64,000 bases of DNA from Dendrolimus kikuchii. Its lineage: Eukaryota; Arthropoda; Insecta; Lepidoptera; Lasiocampidae. The DNA lies in the NCBI GenBank assembly GCA_019925095.2, contig CM034407.1, positions 152,110-216,109 of the forward strand, written 5' to 3'. This document shows positions 51,666 to 62,939 of the stretch, piece by piece; position 1 is the first letter of the stretch, and each line of letters starts with the position of its first letter. The notes under the pieces were generated by a model that searched no databases, was not told where the DNA came from, and was given only the letters and a program-made list of their open reading frames with translations. The translations under genes and the position numbers were made by a program.

Positions 51666-52529
51666 GAAGTAAAACGTGTTTTTAGCATTTTTAAGACAGC
51701 AGGTATAGCATTTAAGTAGTCGAGTATTGTTTATAACTAGGCAAAGGCAACATCTACGTTTTAAAAACAACAATCTCAAACCATGAATTGAATATATGTG
51801 TAAGAGATATATATTTGTATGTAAGACTTCTGTAAGTTTGTCTTAACTTAGCAGTTACCGACATAATCAGCTGAAACAAGCAGACAGACACCAGAGTGGG
51901 AGCTTAAGCATTCCTGTTTAGTTCAAGCTATCATAAAATATCAACAAAATTATTTAAGATTTATCAACTGCATGTTGTTGTTTCTTGATTCTTTAACCCT
52001 TTTTATTATATTTGCCCGATAAGTCGAGTCATAGATTGTAAATAAAATTATTTCATGTAAATATTAATAATTACCTCACGAGGTTATTGCGACTTTATCA
52101 ATGAAAGTGATAACGTGTCATTGATCTCAATTAAATGAGTGTTTTCAGTGTCTGTCTGCAACAACACTCGGACCACTTTACAGAAATGTGGATGCCATTT
52201 CATACATAACATGTTGCTTAGTGGCTGTTTTACTGGCACAATGTAGTTTACTATTGCAACTTATAACTACAATGCGCTGAGTGTGACTGAAAACAATGAA
52301 TTCGAATCTGCATCCATGGTGTGCAGATTAATGATGTGTGAAATGCATTTAATCATGTAGTGGATTTTACAGTAAATTTTACTAAAAACGAGGAAACACA
52401 AGCCCAAGATCTGGACTATTAATTGGCTGCTCACTACTAGCCATGATCACTAATAATACTAGTGATTGATGCTTCTAGCACCCTTTCCATTCACTCAGTT
52501 TTATGAGAGTTCAAATTCTAAATGAAACA
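51666..52529. other. Intergenic DNA, nothing recognised
   Basis: No exon, RNA gene or repeat family recognised. Confidence 0.4.
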
Positions 52530-52560
52530 TCCCTATTAATATTATAAATGCGAAAGTAAC

Positions 52561-52633
<73 letters not shown>
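52561..52633. repeat. (CTGT)n microsatellite
   Basis: About 18 perfect CTGT units at the start of the Helitron-like element; the relative at 30820-30840 has only three or four. Confidence 0.95.
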
Positions 52634-52999
52634 TCCGTTTTCACGTAAAAACTACTGGACCGATTTGGCTGAAACTCAGTATATATATATTTTCGATGCC
52701 GAGAATGAACATAGGATACTTTTTATCCCGGAAAATGGGATAGTTTCCGGGATAAAAGTATATTTGTCTCTCTGTTTGTTATCCTTTTATGGAACGACTA
52801 TTGGACCGATTTGGCTGATACTCGGTACATATGTAATTTGAATACCGAGGGTGGCCAAGGGATACTTTTCATCCCGGATACTGGGATAGATTTTGGGATA
52901 GATTTATGTAAAGTTTATCCCGGAAACTAGGATAGGTTTTTTATTTGTGGTTGGCCATTTTCGTCATTTTGTTTAATTTGGTCAATTTGGTCGTTTACG

Positions 53000-54640
53000 T
53001 AGTTTTATTTAGTTTAGTCGTTTTGGTAGTTGCGGTAGTTTTGGTTGGCAGTTTTGCTATTTTCGATAGTTTATGCTGGTAGTTTTGGTAGTTTCGGTTG
53101 TTTTGGTAGTCGTGATAGTTTTGGTAGTTTTGGTAGCTGTAGTAGTTTTGGTAGTTGTGGTAGTTTTGTTTTGTAGATTTGGTAGTTTCGGTAGATTTGG
53201 TAGTTGTGGTAGTTTTGATTGGTAGATTTAGTTATTGTGGTAGTTTAGGTAGTTGTGGTAGTTTTGGTTTGTAGATTTGATATTTATGGTAGTTTTGGTT
53301 GGTAGATTTGGTTATTTTGGTAGTTGTGGTAGTTTTGATAGTTGTGGTAGTTTTGGTAGTTGTGGTAGTTTTGGTAGTTTTGATAGTTGTGGTAGTTTTG
53401 GTAGTTTTGATAGTTGTAGTAGTTTTGGTAGTTTTGATAGTTGTGGTAGTTTTGGTAGTTTTGATAGTTGTGGTAGTTTTGATAGTTGTGGTAGTTTTGA
53501 TAGTTGTGGTAGTTTTAGTAGTTGTGGTAGTTTTGGTAGTTTTGATAGTTGTGGTAGTTTTGGTAGTTTTGGTAGTTTTGATAGTTTTGGTAGTTTTGAT
53601 AGTTGTGGTAGTTTTGGTAGTTTTTATAGTTGTGGTAGTTTTGATAGTTGTGGTAGTTTTGGTAGTTTTGATAGTTGTAGTAGTTTTGGTAGTTGTGGTA
53701 GTTTTGGTAGTTTTGGTAGTTGTGGTAGTTTTGGTAGTTTTGATAGTTGTGGTAGTTTTGGTAGTTTTTATAGTTGTGGTAGTTTTGGTAGTTTTGATAG
53801 TTGTGGTAGTTTTGATAGTTGTAGTAGTTTTGATAGTTGTGGTAGTTTTAGTAGTTGTGGTAGTTTTGGTAGTTTTTATAGTTGTGGTAGTTTTGATAGT
53901 AGTGGTAGTTTTGGTAGTTGTGGTAGTTTTGGTAGTTTTTATAGTTGTGGTAGTTTTGATAGTTGTGGTAGTTTTGGTAGTTGTGGTAGTTTTGGTAGTT
54001 TTTATAGTTGTGGTAGTTTTGATAGTTGTGGTAGTTTTGGTAGTTGTGGTAGTTTTGATAGTTGTGGTAGTTTTGGTAGTTTTTATAGTTGTGGTAGTTT
54101 TGGTAGTTTTGATAGTTGTGGTAGTTTTGATAGTTCTGGTAGTTTTGGTAGTTTTTATAGTTGTGGTAGTTTTGGTAGTTTTGATAGTTGTGGTAGTTTT
54201 GGTAGTTGTGGTAGTTTTGGTCGTTTTTATAGGTGGGGTAGTTTTGGGAGTTAGTTTTGGTAGTTTTTATAGTTGTGGTAGTTTTTGTAGTTTTGATAGT
54301 TGTGGTAGTTTTGGTAGTTGTGGTAGTTTTGATAGTTCTGGTAGTTTTGGTAGTTTTTATAGTTGTGGTAGTTTTGGTAGTTTTGATAGTTGTGGTAGTT
54401 TTGGTAGTTGTGGTAGTTTTGGTCGTTTTTATAGTTGTGGTAGTTTCGGTTGTTTTGGTAGTTGTGGTAGTTGTGGTAGTTGTGGTAGTTTTGATAGTTG
54501 TGGTAGTTTAGGTAGTTTTGGTAGTTTTGATAGTTGTGGCAATTCAGGTAGTTGTGGTAGTTTTAGTTAGTGGATTTGGTAGTTTTGGTTGGTAATTTGG
54601 TAGTTTCGGTAGTTTTAGTACGTTTGGTAGTTTTGGTCGT
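53000..54640. repeat. 1.6-kb minisatellite, 9-bp unit GGTAGTTTT/GGTAGTTGT with higher-order repeats
   Basis: Tandem 9-mers GGTAGTTTT, GATAGTTGT and GGTAGTTGT are arranged in recurring 18- and 27-base patterns. The left edge (53000-53290) is irregular, with TTGGTCGTTT- and GGTAGATTT-like variants. Because 9 is a multiple of 3 and two frames lack stops, it yields false ORFs of 325 and 423 codons (Gly-Ser-Phe/Asp-Ser-Cys and Val/Ile/Leu repeats). Confidence 0.97.
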
Positions 54641-54960
54641 TTGTGTAGTTTACACAGTATTTAGTTATATAAATAAAACTAGAACGGGTTGAAATAAGGT
54701 ATTAAAGTTTGTATGGGGGACCAATCATTTATCAAGTTTATAGATATAAAAATTCATAATCTTTAAAAAAATGCGACTCACTCGATCTGTGTGTCTGAAT
54801 ACCGAAAATGGGCATAGATACTATTCATCCCGGTAGATGGGATAGTTTGCGATATAAAATGAAGTAAATCTTCCGAGGGCAAATAGCACCAACATAAAAA
54901 TAGAATACAATATATCCTGTATTAACGCCTGCTCTTAAAACAAGAGGTACGCACAAGAGT

Positions 54961-55186
54961 TAAATGTATGCTAAAAAACTATTATTGTGATAGTGATATA
55001 CTTATGACAAGTTTAAATAAAATATATATACTTTTGCAACATCAAAATATTATATTTTTCTCCTTGGCAAAAATATACCTGGTGGTTATTACTATTTATA
55101 GTAAGTTATTAACTGCAAGTCTTACAAATTATTATAATTACTATTTATCTTCTGTGGTAGTTTCAAGGTGACACAATTAACATTAT
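54961..55186. other. Short intergenic stretch
   Basis: Nothing recognised. Its right end is the TTAACATTAT target duplication of the SINE. Confidence 0.35.
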
Positions 55187-55491
55187 ACAATAATAATAAT
55201 AATATCAGCCCATTAACGTCCCACTGCTGAGCTTGGGCCTCCCATTATAGGGGGAACAGACAGTATACCCGCCACGCTTGTCCAAGGCGGATTGGCAGGT
55301 TTGACACATCGGTTATCTCGATGTGCAGGTTGCATCACGATGTTTTCCTTCACCGTTGTTAGCACATGGTAATTGTAACAATATGCACATTAGATCAGAA
55401 AACTGACTAAGAGGTGCATGTGTCCCGGCCAGGATCGAACCCGCGCCCTCTGAGTCTGGGACGCGTGCGCTAGCCATTATGCTACCACAAC
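55187..55491 (-). mobile_element. tRNA-derived SINE (family 2), full length with target duplication
   Basis: On minus the head reads TGTGGTAGCATAATGGCTAG (A-box-like) and GCGGGTTCGATCCTGGCCGG (B box). The body contains CCCAAGCTCAGCAGTGGGAC, and it ends GGGCTGATATTATTATTATT. TTAACATTAT is at 55177-55186 and 55492-55501. Pol III-type SINE; the tRNA-like head is not a functional tRNA. Confidence 0.92.
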
Positions 55492-55817
55492 TTAACATTA
55501 TGGTAATGCACAAATGGTAGTAGCAGTCTTCATCAGATTTTTTCCAGGCTATTTAAAAAGGCTGTATTTATATCATAACTGTATTTACACAGCCGAATTA
55601 CTAGACAAATTTTCTTAAAAAACGAGATTTTTAATGAAAAATCACTCATTGCTCTGTTGTAAAGTAAGAATAGCAGACTGCTATATTTTAGGGATGTAGA
55701 CACAAAGAGAATGGTCATGAAGTTAGAATTTAGTAAGTTAAAGCAAACGAAAAATCTTAATAAGTAGGTAGGTATATAAAACATGTTCAAAAATGCATCA
55801 AGAATAATTAACAATTG

Positions 55818-56085
55818 AATTGGTACTGGCTGGACATATAGTAAGAGATACTAAAAACAAAATGACACAAGATAATGGAGTAGTATCCAAATGATGGATA
55901 AGGTCTAGAGGATGACAATACAAGAGATGGGAGGACGATTTGAAACACATAGCAGGGATATTGTGGTCAAAAACCTACAAAGACAGAAGGAAATGTGCAT
56001 CAAATAACGTAAGTGAGGCCTTTGTCGAAGGACAAGCTGGGAAGAAGGCAAAGTTCGATACCAATTAGTGTATTAAATAAATTTA
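55818..56085 (+). pseudogene. Non-LTR C-terminal fragment (GHIVRD...RWEDD...AFVEGQ type)
   Basis: With two stops: YWAGHIVRDTKNKMTQDNGV, RWEDDLKHIAGILWSKTYKD, NNVSEAFVEGQAGKKAKF. This is the usual end of another insect non-LTR family (WAGHVAR...RGRPxKRWxDD...EAFxxGQ), different from the GHVERM family here. Confidence 0.75.
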
Positions 56086-57456
56086 AGTTAAGTGTAACAG
56101 TTCTTTCCATAATAAAAGGCTATTTTTATTTTGTTTTTTTATATAAAACATGACAAACTAATCTAAACTTTTTTCAGCGAAAATAAAGGTCTGAATAAGA
56201 GTATATAAATAATAAAAAAGTTACTAGTTTGACTGGATTAAAATTTTACAATGATCTTCGCACGAGATACCTACCCAGCCAGTTTTGTAAGTTTTAATAT
56301 TAACACATATTTGTCACAATATCCACATTGAGCTATGCTTGCAATTTTAATATCTAGAATATTCAGTGGGAAGTTTTCATTTTAACCCTCCAACCAAATG
56401 TATTAAATTATATTAAGTACTGCCAATTATTTAATTAATTATTATAATTAGGTATACAAAAACACCGACAGTTTTTTGCAAGTCAATATTGTGTCAATGA
56501 CCTTTTAAAAGGGTCGCTTACCTTTTACAAAAACTGAAGGATGCAAAAAAAGTAGTAAACTTACAAATAAATCTTCAATTAAACTACCTTTTAATACAAA
56601 CAAAACACGACTAAAACCTTTACAGTGTCATTTATTTATGCTTGCATTATTTTTAAGTGTAATGCAAACTAGTTCGTTTCGATTAGCAATGACAATTCAC
56701 ATTTCGCAATAGCCAGTGACATTGGCAGTTGACTTTCAGCTGATTAGGTTGTCATGGTAATCCTGCCACGGTATTACGGAGCTTTTGGCGGGAGTGGTCA
56801 AAAGCAACTAACCAAAACATTTTTTCTGTTAACTTCACAAACTACTACGGATACTACGTATGTTAACTTCAGCGAAACAGAAATATTGTTTCTCAGAGAT
56901 TATGACGTGACATCGCCATCGCGATGCCAAGTGATAGAAATAGACAGCATAACAGCGCGGTGGCGGAAGGTCGGCGATGTAGCCTCTACAATCCCTTTTT
57001 GAACGCAATTTAAAAATGTGGATATAAAATAACGCAAATACATCTAATGTATTAGGATTTAATAAAGTTAGAAAGATCTTACATTAAAAGTTTATGTTTA
57101 AGATAAATATTTGTTGGTCAAGGTTGTAAGACATAAATAGAGGAAATAATGAAAGACGACAATCCAATAAATGTTGTTTATTTCTAATAATATAGTAATA
57201 CTTATCGGGAGATTATCCATTTAATGTCAATAGGACTCTGAATTATCAATAACTAATATTAAGACATCAATCTATTAAATAGCAACAAACATGTTCACAG
57301 GCGAGGTCAATGCTTCAACCGACTGTACTATTTTGTAACGTGTTGAGGGGCTGCCTATATTACGAATCGTTTATTCAAAGAACCGTATGAGAATAGTCAG
57401 AAACTAGCTTTTTCAGTATGTATGTTTCGATTATGAGTGGCTTGATGCATTCTTAA
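56086..57456. other. Intergenic DNA with an unrecognised 82-codon ORF
   Basis: The ORF at 56754-57002 (VTSPSRCQVIEIDSITARWR near its end) is less AT-rich than its surroundings but matches nothing I know. A 27-base stretch at 56835-56861 matches 9892-9918 with one difference, so part may belong to the THAP/YqaJ element family. Confidence 0.35.
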
Positions 57457-57603
57457 GAAGCCCATTTGCTATCCTGCATGGCAGTCCGCCGAGTAATGCA
57501 GGATTGTAAATGTTGTGGCCTGCATTGCTCTGGCAACCAGGCACGATACCTCTAGAGCCCTACCCAATGCAGGACTGCCATGCAGGATAGTGAATGGGCT
57601 TCT
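57457..57603. mobile_element. Fold-back MITE with TTAA-like target
   Basis: GAAGCCCATTTGCTATCCTG and CAGGATAGTGAATGGGCTTC are near-perfect inverted ends of about 32 bases, continuing through CATGGCAGTCC. TTAA flanks both sides (57453-57456, 57604-57607). Confidence 0.82.
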
Positions 57604-57934
57604 TTAATTTCAGTTCGATCGGCCATTGCATTGTATGATTATTGTCGGCGCCTTATAGAACACAGATCTAACAACATTCACTTTAGAAAAGGATAACTTT
57701 TGTGAACCGTTGAGCGTTTCGTCGTACTTCGCCTATGCACACCTACATTCACGACAACAATAAATGATTACCTTACAGGTAAAGTAAACATACATTCTAT
57801 ACACTTTATTTTCATATCAGAGGGTCTAAGGGGCCATCCACAGATTACGTGTTTTAAAGCTTAAATTTATATTAGATTTTAAAATGTGACGTCACAGAAT
57901 TTAAGACCCCTCCCACCCCTTGTCACACAATCAG

Positions 57935-58037
57935 TGCGTTCCACCAGTAGCTCACAACGCCCAAAATATTCCATTAGCCGATCCACAAGGCGACCGCGGT
58001 CGTGAACGTGGTCGTTGAGAGTCCCTAATGGAACGTG
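57935..58037. mobile_element. MITE family CGTTCCATTAGTAGCTCACAACG, internally deleted copy
   Basis: GCGTTCCACCAGTAGCTCAC at the left, CCCTAATGGAACGTGG at the right, with only the CCACAAGGCGACCGCGGTCG core between. Confidence 0.75.
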
Positions 58038-58759
58038 GCCTTCGTTGAACCTCTCCCCTTAACCTGTAATTTAAGGATGGCCCCTAAAGGGGACAGTTTT
58101 CGCAGATTCACGTGATGAACATGAGAAGTATCAACACATAGTGGATCTTTATGCTATGTCTTACAACTACCAGTATATCTAGACACGTGCCAATTTCACT
58201 AAGCAATTCTCCAAAGATTTACGCCATCAGTAAGGGCATTGTTCTTTAGTTAAGTTTCATTCGAACAGGTTTATAGCATTAATTTAATTTGACGTTTTGG
58301 CTAATATTCACACAGAATAATCACTGCTTCTGGAAGTTGGTCAAAACGTCAAATGGTAATTGGTGTCTTGAATGTTTAGCCCTGGACACAAGATTGAGAA
58401 AGAAAAGCGGACATTGGGCTTCTTACAGAGATGCTAGACTGATTGTTATTAAAACTAATTGACCCCACAAGCACTTTTGTCCTTGGTTTTAATTGATACT
58501 ACTCCACACTGGAACAACTACTTACATTTAGTTATTAGCCAAAAGAGGCATAGTTAGATTTTAAGATGTTGATATAAAAATTTGAAGATTAAAATATTTT
58601 AATAATAATAAAAATACACTAAGTAAAGTTAGTATCGAAGGATTGCAGAAGATGATATAATAGCTACACAAGTGTTTATAGTTAATTTTTAATTGATGTC
58701 GGCTAGTGGTCCTTTTGACAATTACTTTCTATTGGTAATTGATTTAAGTTCCATTCTGG
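58038..58759. other. Intergenic DNA, nothing firmly recognised
   Basis: Contains a loose inverted pair TTTGACGTTTTGGC (58291) / GTCAAAACGTCAAA (58342) but no element limits or exons. Confidence 0.35.
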
Positions 58760-58946
58760 CTACGTTCCAGATGCGGCTCACAACGACCATTTGCCTGTGG
58801 GCCTTATAATTATAAACTCAAGTGGAATGGATTATGGAGCGTTGATGTCATTAATACACAAATGTCATTGTTTGAAGTACGATTGATCTGCAAATCGCGC
58901 CACTGTCAATACATTTTGAGCGTTGTGAGCTACAAGAGGAACGCGT
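58760..58946. mobile_element. MITE family CGTTCCATTAGTAGCTCACAACG, copy
   Basis: CTACGTTCCAGATGCGGCTC at the left and GTTGTGAGCTACAAGAGGAA at the right, with internal AAACTCAAGTGGAATGG as in 28331-28594. Confidence 0.7.
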
Positions 58947-59084
58947 CCTATGTCAGCTCTCGATTGAAAGAAATGTTAGGCGACTGAGCATGTCTAAAGG
59001 GAGCTATATTACACCACAAATAAAATTTTAACGTAAATGGTCGAATAGTGCCCAAGTACCTCTTTATACTTGTTTTTATAATAT

Positions 59085-59582
59085 TGTTACAATTTGGGCC
59101 ACCTGTATACCTGTAGACTAAGCACATTTATTACCTGCCGCGGCGTTTGAGCTAATAACATTGAAACTATTTATGACTGTCCTCTTTTGTTTACTTTGTG
59201 TTTAAAATTTGTATTTAGAAAAACAGTTCATTTTGTATTGTACTCGTTTATGGCCATTCGCAGATATAATTACGCAGGTGTGCGGATTACGTTTTCTGGG
59301 AAATTGCGTCGACGCTTGCCAGGTAGACATGCATCCGTGCATTATAAAGCAATGGCCCAATGGAGTGAGTCAGTCAAGCGACGATTACGGTACGAGCAAG
59401 ACGTGTGTACTTTTGGTGATCTATTTAGTGGCAGATTTTGCGCGTGTTATTGAATCGTGCATTACGTTTGCACTAGTTGTGTTCAGTTATATTTGTACCT
59501 GTATTATACGTGTTTGTATAGTTCTAATAAATTCTATAATAATTCCAACGGTATTTTAATTCGAGTCCTGCAACTCGTAACA
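59085..59582 (+). mobile_element. Solo LTR, copy 2, with 4-bp target duplication
   Basis: Starts TGTTAC, ends GTAACA, flanked by ATAT at 59081-59084 and 59583-59586. TATAAAG lies near 59343. It is similar throughout to 29638-30131. No internal region is present, so it arose by LTR-LTR recombination. A 4-base ATAT-type target suggests a gypsy-group element. Confidence 0.82.
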
Positions 59583-59681
59583 ATATTTAAAATACAATCC
59601 AATTCAAAATGGTGTCAGACGGCACTACCATGTTTATTTTGCATTACTTGTTTATTTGTATCTGTATTGTACCTCTTTTTT

Positions 59682-59945
59682 TTAAGTTTATAGCTTGGCA
59701 ACTAGGCCTTTAAGCCAGGCGCGATTGTATAATAGGCTACAATCGACGCCGTATAATGGAGTTCTTGTGAAAACTCGAAAGGCCACATTTGACTATACAG
59801 TTCACATTTCTCACAAAAACACATAATTACTACTCAAAAACTATCAATATTCTACAACTATTGTTCATTTTAGAGTAATTTTACACATTTTTAGAAAATA
59901 AAACTGCACAGCACAAAGTCCCCTTTCAGTTCCCGCCAAAAACTC
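59682..59945 (-). mobile_element. 266-bp retroposon family, copy on minus
   Basis: Complement runs from GGAGTTTTTGGCGGGAACTG to GGCCTAGTTGCCAAGC and a poly-A (T-run at 59680-59688). Confidence 0.85.
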
Positions 59946-60169
59946 CTCTGTATTCGTATATATATATGTGTATATCGATCATTTTAACGTGAACTTGGTG
60001 TCTTGAAACGGCAGGATTCGTTTTACAGGAGTCTTAATAACAATTTAAACGAGTTATCCTGCACTAACATAGAGAAACGGTATGATAGACGGTATCTCTA
60101 GGTTTAAATTGTTTATTGCATATAAATTTCTAACATAGCTGCTGCAGAGTTAATACAATATTGCAGTTA
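59946..60169. other. Short intergenic stretch
   Basis: Nothing recognised apart from a short TA/GT microsatellite near 59958-59976. Confidence 0.35.
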
Positions 60170-60599
60170 CAGTGTAAACTCTATATAACGACACCGAAGG
60201 AACTTTGAATTTAAATGGCGTTATAGAGAGTTGTCGTTAAATGGAGAGAAGACTGTTATTTTTGTCTGACGTCTTTTGCTACACCAGTCATTTTGTTGTA
60301 TTTTTTTTACTTGTTTTATTCATATCTTGCAATATTGAGGTATCTTGGTGATAAAGGAAGTACTTAGAAATTTCAGTATGCATGATGCCGACAATCGAGT
60401 TTATTACGGACTAGGATAATAAGGCGACAAAAGAACGTAATCTTTATAATTAATTGTTGTCGTTATTGAGAGTTGGTGTAGTGCAATATAGAGTGTATTA
60501 TTGTATGGAAGATCAGCTAAAACCAAGGAAAGCCAAGTGATTTCGACGCTTAAGAGACTTTGTCGTTAAATCGAGTGACGTTATATGGAGTTTACACTG
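60170..60599. mobile_element. Tigger/pogo-like MITE with TA target
   Basis: CAGTGTAAACTCTATATAACG at the left and its complement (GTTATATGGAGTTTACACTG) at the right, flanked by TA (60168-60169, 60600-60601). CAGT ends with a TA duplication fit the pogo/Tigger branch of Tc1-mariner. Further inner pairs (TGTCGTTAAATGGAG, TTGTCGTTAAATCGAG) are present; no transposase. Confidence 0.82.
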
Positions 60600-60922
60600 T
60601 ATTTTACAAATTAAACTTGCGATCAGAAGCTTGTCACCGCAACTGGCAATAGAGATGAATTAGAAGAGTTAATTGAAGTACCGTGGCAAAAATGGAATCA
60701 ATTTTAACGAATCAGCCCAATTACGTTTATAAATACGTTTTAATGAATTTAACTTATCTATGTATTTTTGATTAATATACTATGTTGTGTACTAAATATG
60801 CTCATTTCAATATATTCAATCAAGCGATTTTTTTTAATTTTCAAATCGATTTATAGGTATAGTGTTGTTACATGATTCACAGAACATCACTATTACGTCA
60901 CCCACAACAAGAAGTACAATTG

Positions 60923-61240
60923 GAGTTTTTGGCGGGAACTGAAAGGAGATGTTGTGCTGTGCAGTTTTATTTTCTAAAAATGTGTAAAATTACTCTAAAA
61001 TGAACAATAGTTGTAGGATATTGATAGTTTTTGAGTAGTAATTATGTATTTGTGAGAAATATGAACTGTAAAGTCAAATGTGGCCTTTTGAGTTGTCACA
61101 AGAACTCCGTTGAATGGCACTAGCTCATAACCTACAGTTCAGCTGTGCTACACATAGGTTTAAGAAAATGATGAAACTACATTGAATTTAAGATCTGGCT
61201 TAAAGGCCTAGCTGCCAAGCCATAAAATCAAAAAAAAAAG
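60923..61240 (+). mobile_element. 266-bp retroposon family, full-length copy
   Basis: Starts GGAGTTTTTGGCGGGAACTG and ends GGCCTAGCTGCCAAGCCATA plus A's. AAGTAC flanks (60915-60920 and about 61239-61244) are a likely target duplication. Confidence 0.85.
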
Positions 61241-61495
61241 TACGACAATTATGTCATTTGTTTCATGTGGCATTTACTATCAAGAAATATGTAACTCGAT
61301 AGACGTGCAAACGTCAAAAGTAAAATAAACGCTTGCAACCAGTATAATAGAATTAAATCGGAAGTTTTCAAAGATTATTTCATCTTCTTAAAGTTTCGTT
61401 GTACGAACATAGAGCCGCCCTCCGTCCGCGAGAAACTCTTTTCATGAAACAGTCTAATAAAATTTCATATGTTGAAACTATTATTAACATTATTA

Positions 61496-61790
61496 TTTTT
61501 TTTTTATTGCAGGAGATCAGCAGACAGACAGACGGCCCACTTGATGGAAAGCGGTTACCATCGCTTATAGACATTCGCAACACCAAAGGTGCTACAAATG
61601 CGCTGCTGCTCTCTTAAGGGAGACTGGAACCTGGCCACTAATGCCGGAACACAACTCAAGGTTGTTACGGCGATATGCTTTAGACCAGGGGTGGTAGCCA
61701 TCCAGTCGGGCGAATACCCTACCACCTGGCTGGCCTGACAGGCCGCCCCAACGCAGGAAATTCTATCCTTTCTCCGTTCCTGCACGGATA
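61496..61790 (-). mobile_element. 310-bp retroposon family, copy 5, small internal deletion
   Basis: Complement runs from TCCGTGCAGGAACGGAG to TGCAATAAAAAAAAAA. It lacks the GTCGTAAGAGGCGACTAA segment found in the other copies. Confidence 0.83.
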
Positions 61791-62100
61791 TATTTCTATT
61801 ATGCAAGTGCGCTGGCGCTCGGTCAATGTTGCCACTTCATATTCAGAGCGACGTCCCCCCCATCCCCCCATATACAGCTAACAATTAATCGCCTACTTAT
61901 AAAAATATCTAAATGGGTAAAATAAACTATATTTTGTGCATAGCAATGGAACTCTTACGACTAATCACCTATCCTAATCAACCTTTAATTTAAATGAAAT
62001 CAAGATATACAATAAATTAGTACGGTGCGAGTGCACTTCAATTAATCTACGACACGTTCAGCTCGCATTCTTCGCGTCGCACGCACTGACAGACAGTTCC
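61791..62100. other. Intergenic stretch, nothing recognised
   Basis: No exon or repeat family recognised. Confidence 0.35.
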
Positions 62101-62131
<31 letters not shown>

Positions 62132-62278
62132 ACAAGTTTGAATGAATGAACTGATGAATGAATTGAATGAACAATGATTTTGACATGTTGCAAGGTGAAT
62201 GAGTGTGTCTATATATACATACACACACTCTATATACACTATAGACACACTCATTCATCTTGCAACTTGTCAAAATCT
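62101..62278. repeat. (TA)n microsatellite and a 40-bp inverted repeat
   Basis: (TA)13-14 at 62101-62127. Then GATTTTGACATGTTGCAAGG (62176 on) pairs with CATCTTGCAACTTGTCAAAA (62256-62275), the stem running inward through GAATGAGTGTGTCTATA / TATAGACACACTCATTC. Confidence 0.85.
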
Positions 62279-62464
62279 CACATAAACCATGTAATTTTTT
62301 TTTATCAATGGCAAGGTAAAGGAATGAATGTATGAAAGAACGAATGATATGCTTCATTAACCAGTTTCTATAAAATACTTTACTAACTGTTTGTTTGCCT
62401 TACAAGTAGTTAAAATTTGACATAAGCTTTTTCATGTTCGCTTTTAGGCAAACAATCGACTTGT

Positions 62465-62598
62465 GGCTGGTTTCTATATATTACTATTCGCTAATTTAGT
62501 TTACTATACGTTGAATTTTGACATTACTTACATGGACTTTATTACATTTTAACCAATAGTAAAGCGAATGTACAATCATTAGGATATAGGAACAGGCC
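62465..62598. mobile_element. Fold-back MITE, family GGCCGGTTCCTATATCTTAC
   Basis: Begins GGCTGGTTTCTATATATTAC and ends AGGATATAGGAACAGGCC. Partial relatives lie immediately left (62350-62430) and right (62650-62680). Confidence 0.78.
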
Positions 62599-62773
62599 AC
62601 TGGTGGTGGATGGTTATCGTTGCCCATTGATGTCTGCTCCATTCAAGTAATATTAGTAAGATATAGAAACTGGCCATTAAAAAACAATACAGTATGTAGT
62701 CTTACAATTCATTCCAGACAACCTTTACATGTTGGTACATAAAAAAAGGTTAAGTTGCGAAAACGCAGTTTAA

Positions 62774-62910
62774 TGGCTTGTTCCTATATCGTATTTACTA
62801 TTCATTTCCATATTTAACTATTAGTAGAAAGTCGATTTTTGTATGGAACTTGTGTGAAATTATAACCAGTGGTAAAGTAAACGAACGGTTGGTAAGACAT
62901 AGGAATTGAT
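62774..62910. mobile_element. Fold-back MITE, family GGCCGGTTCCTATATCTTAC
   Basis: Begins GGCTTGTTCCTATATCGTAT and ends GGTAAGACATAGGAATTG; more diverged than the copy at 33249. Confidence 0.7.
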
Positions 62911-62939
62911 CAATCAATATAGACCGTTATGTGCTGTGT

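Larger units (their letters stand above)
52530..54960 (+). mobile_element. Helitron-like element carrying a minisatellite
   Basis: Opens ATCCCTATTAATATTATAAA, GCGAAAGTAACTCTGTCTGT, then a (CTGT)n run, TGGACCGATTTGGCTGAAAC and paired CATCCCGGATACTGGGATAG blocks. After the minisatellite it resumes AACGGGTTGAAATAAGG, GGGACCAATCATTTATCAAG, GGGCAAATAGCACCAACATA. All of these are also found in order in 30799-31765. Termini are inferred from the shared region. Confidence 0.65.

Noticed and set aside
53277..54570. Glycine/serine-rich or hydrophobic repeat protein gene
   Set aside because: The open frames are forced by a 9-base minisatellite in a transposon; there is no start context, splice site or non-repeat coding sequence.
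55430..55491. tRNA gene on minus (A- and B-box-like motifs)
   Set aside because: The cloverleaf does not continue and the sequence is the head of a SINE with a target duplication.
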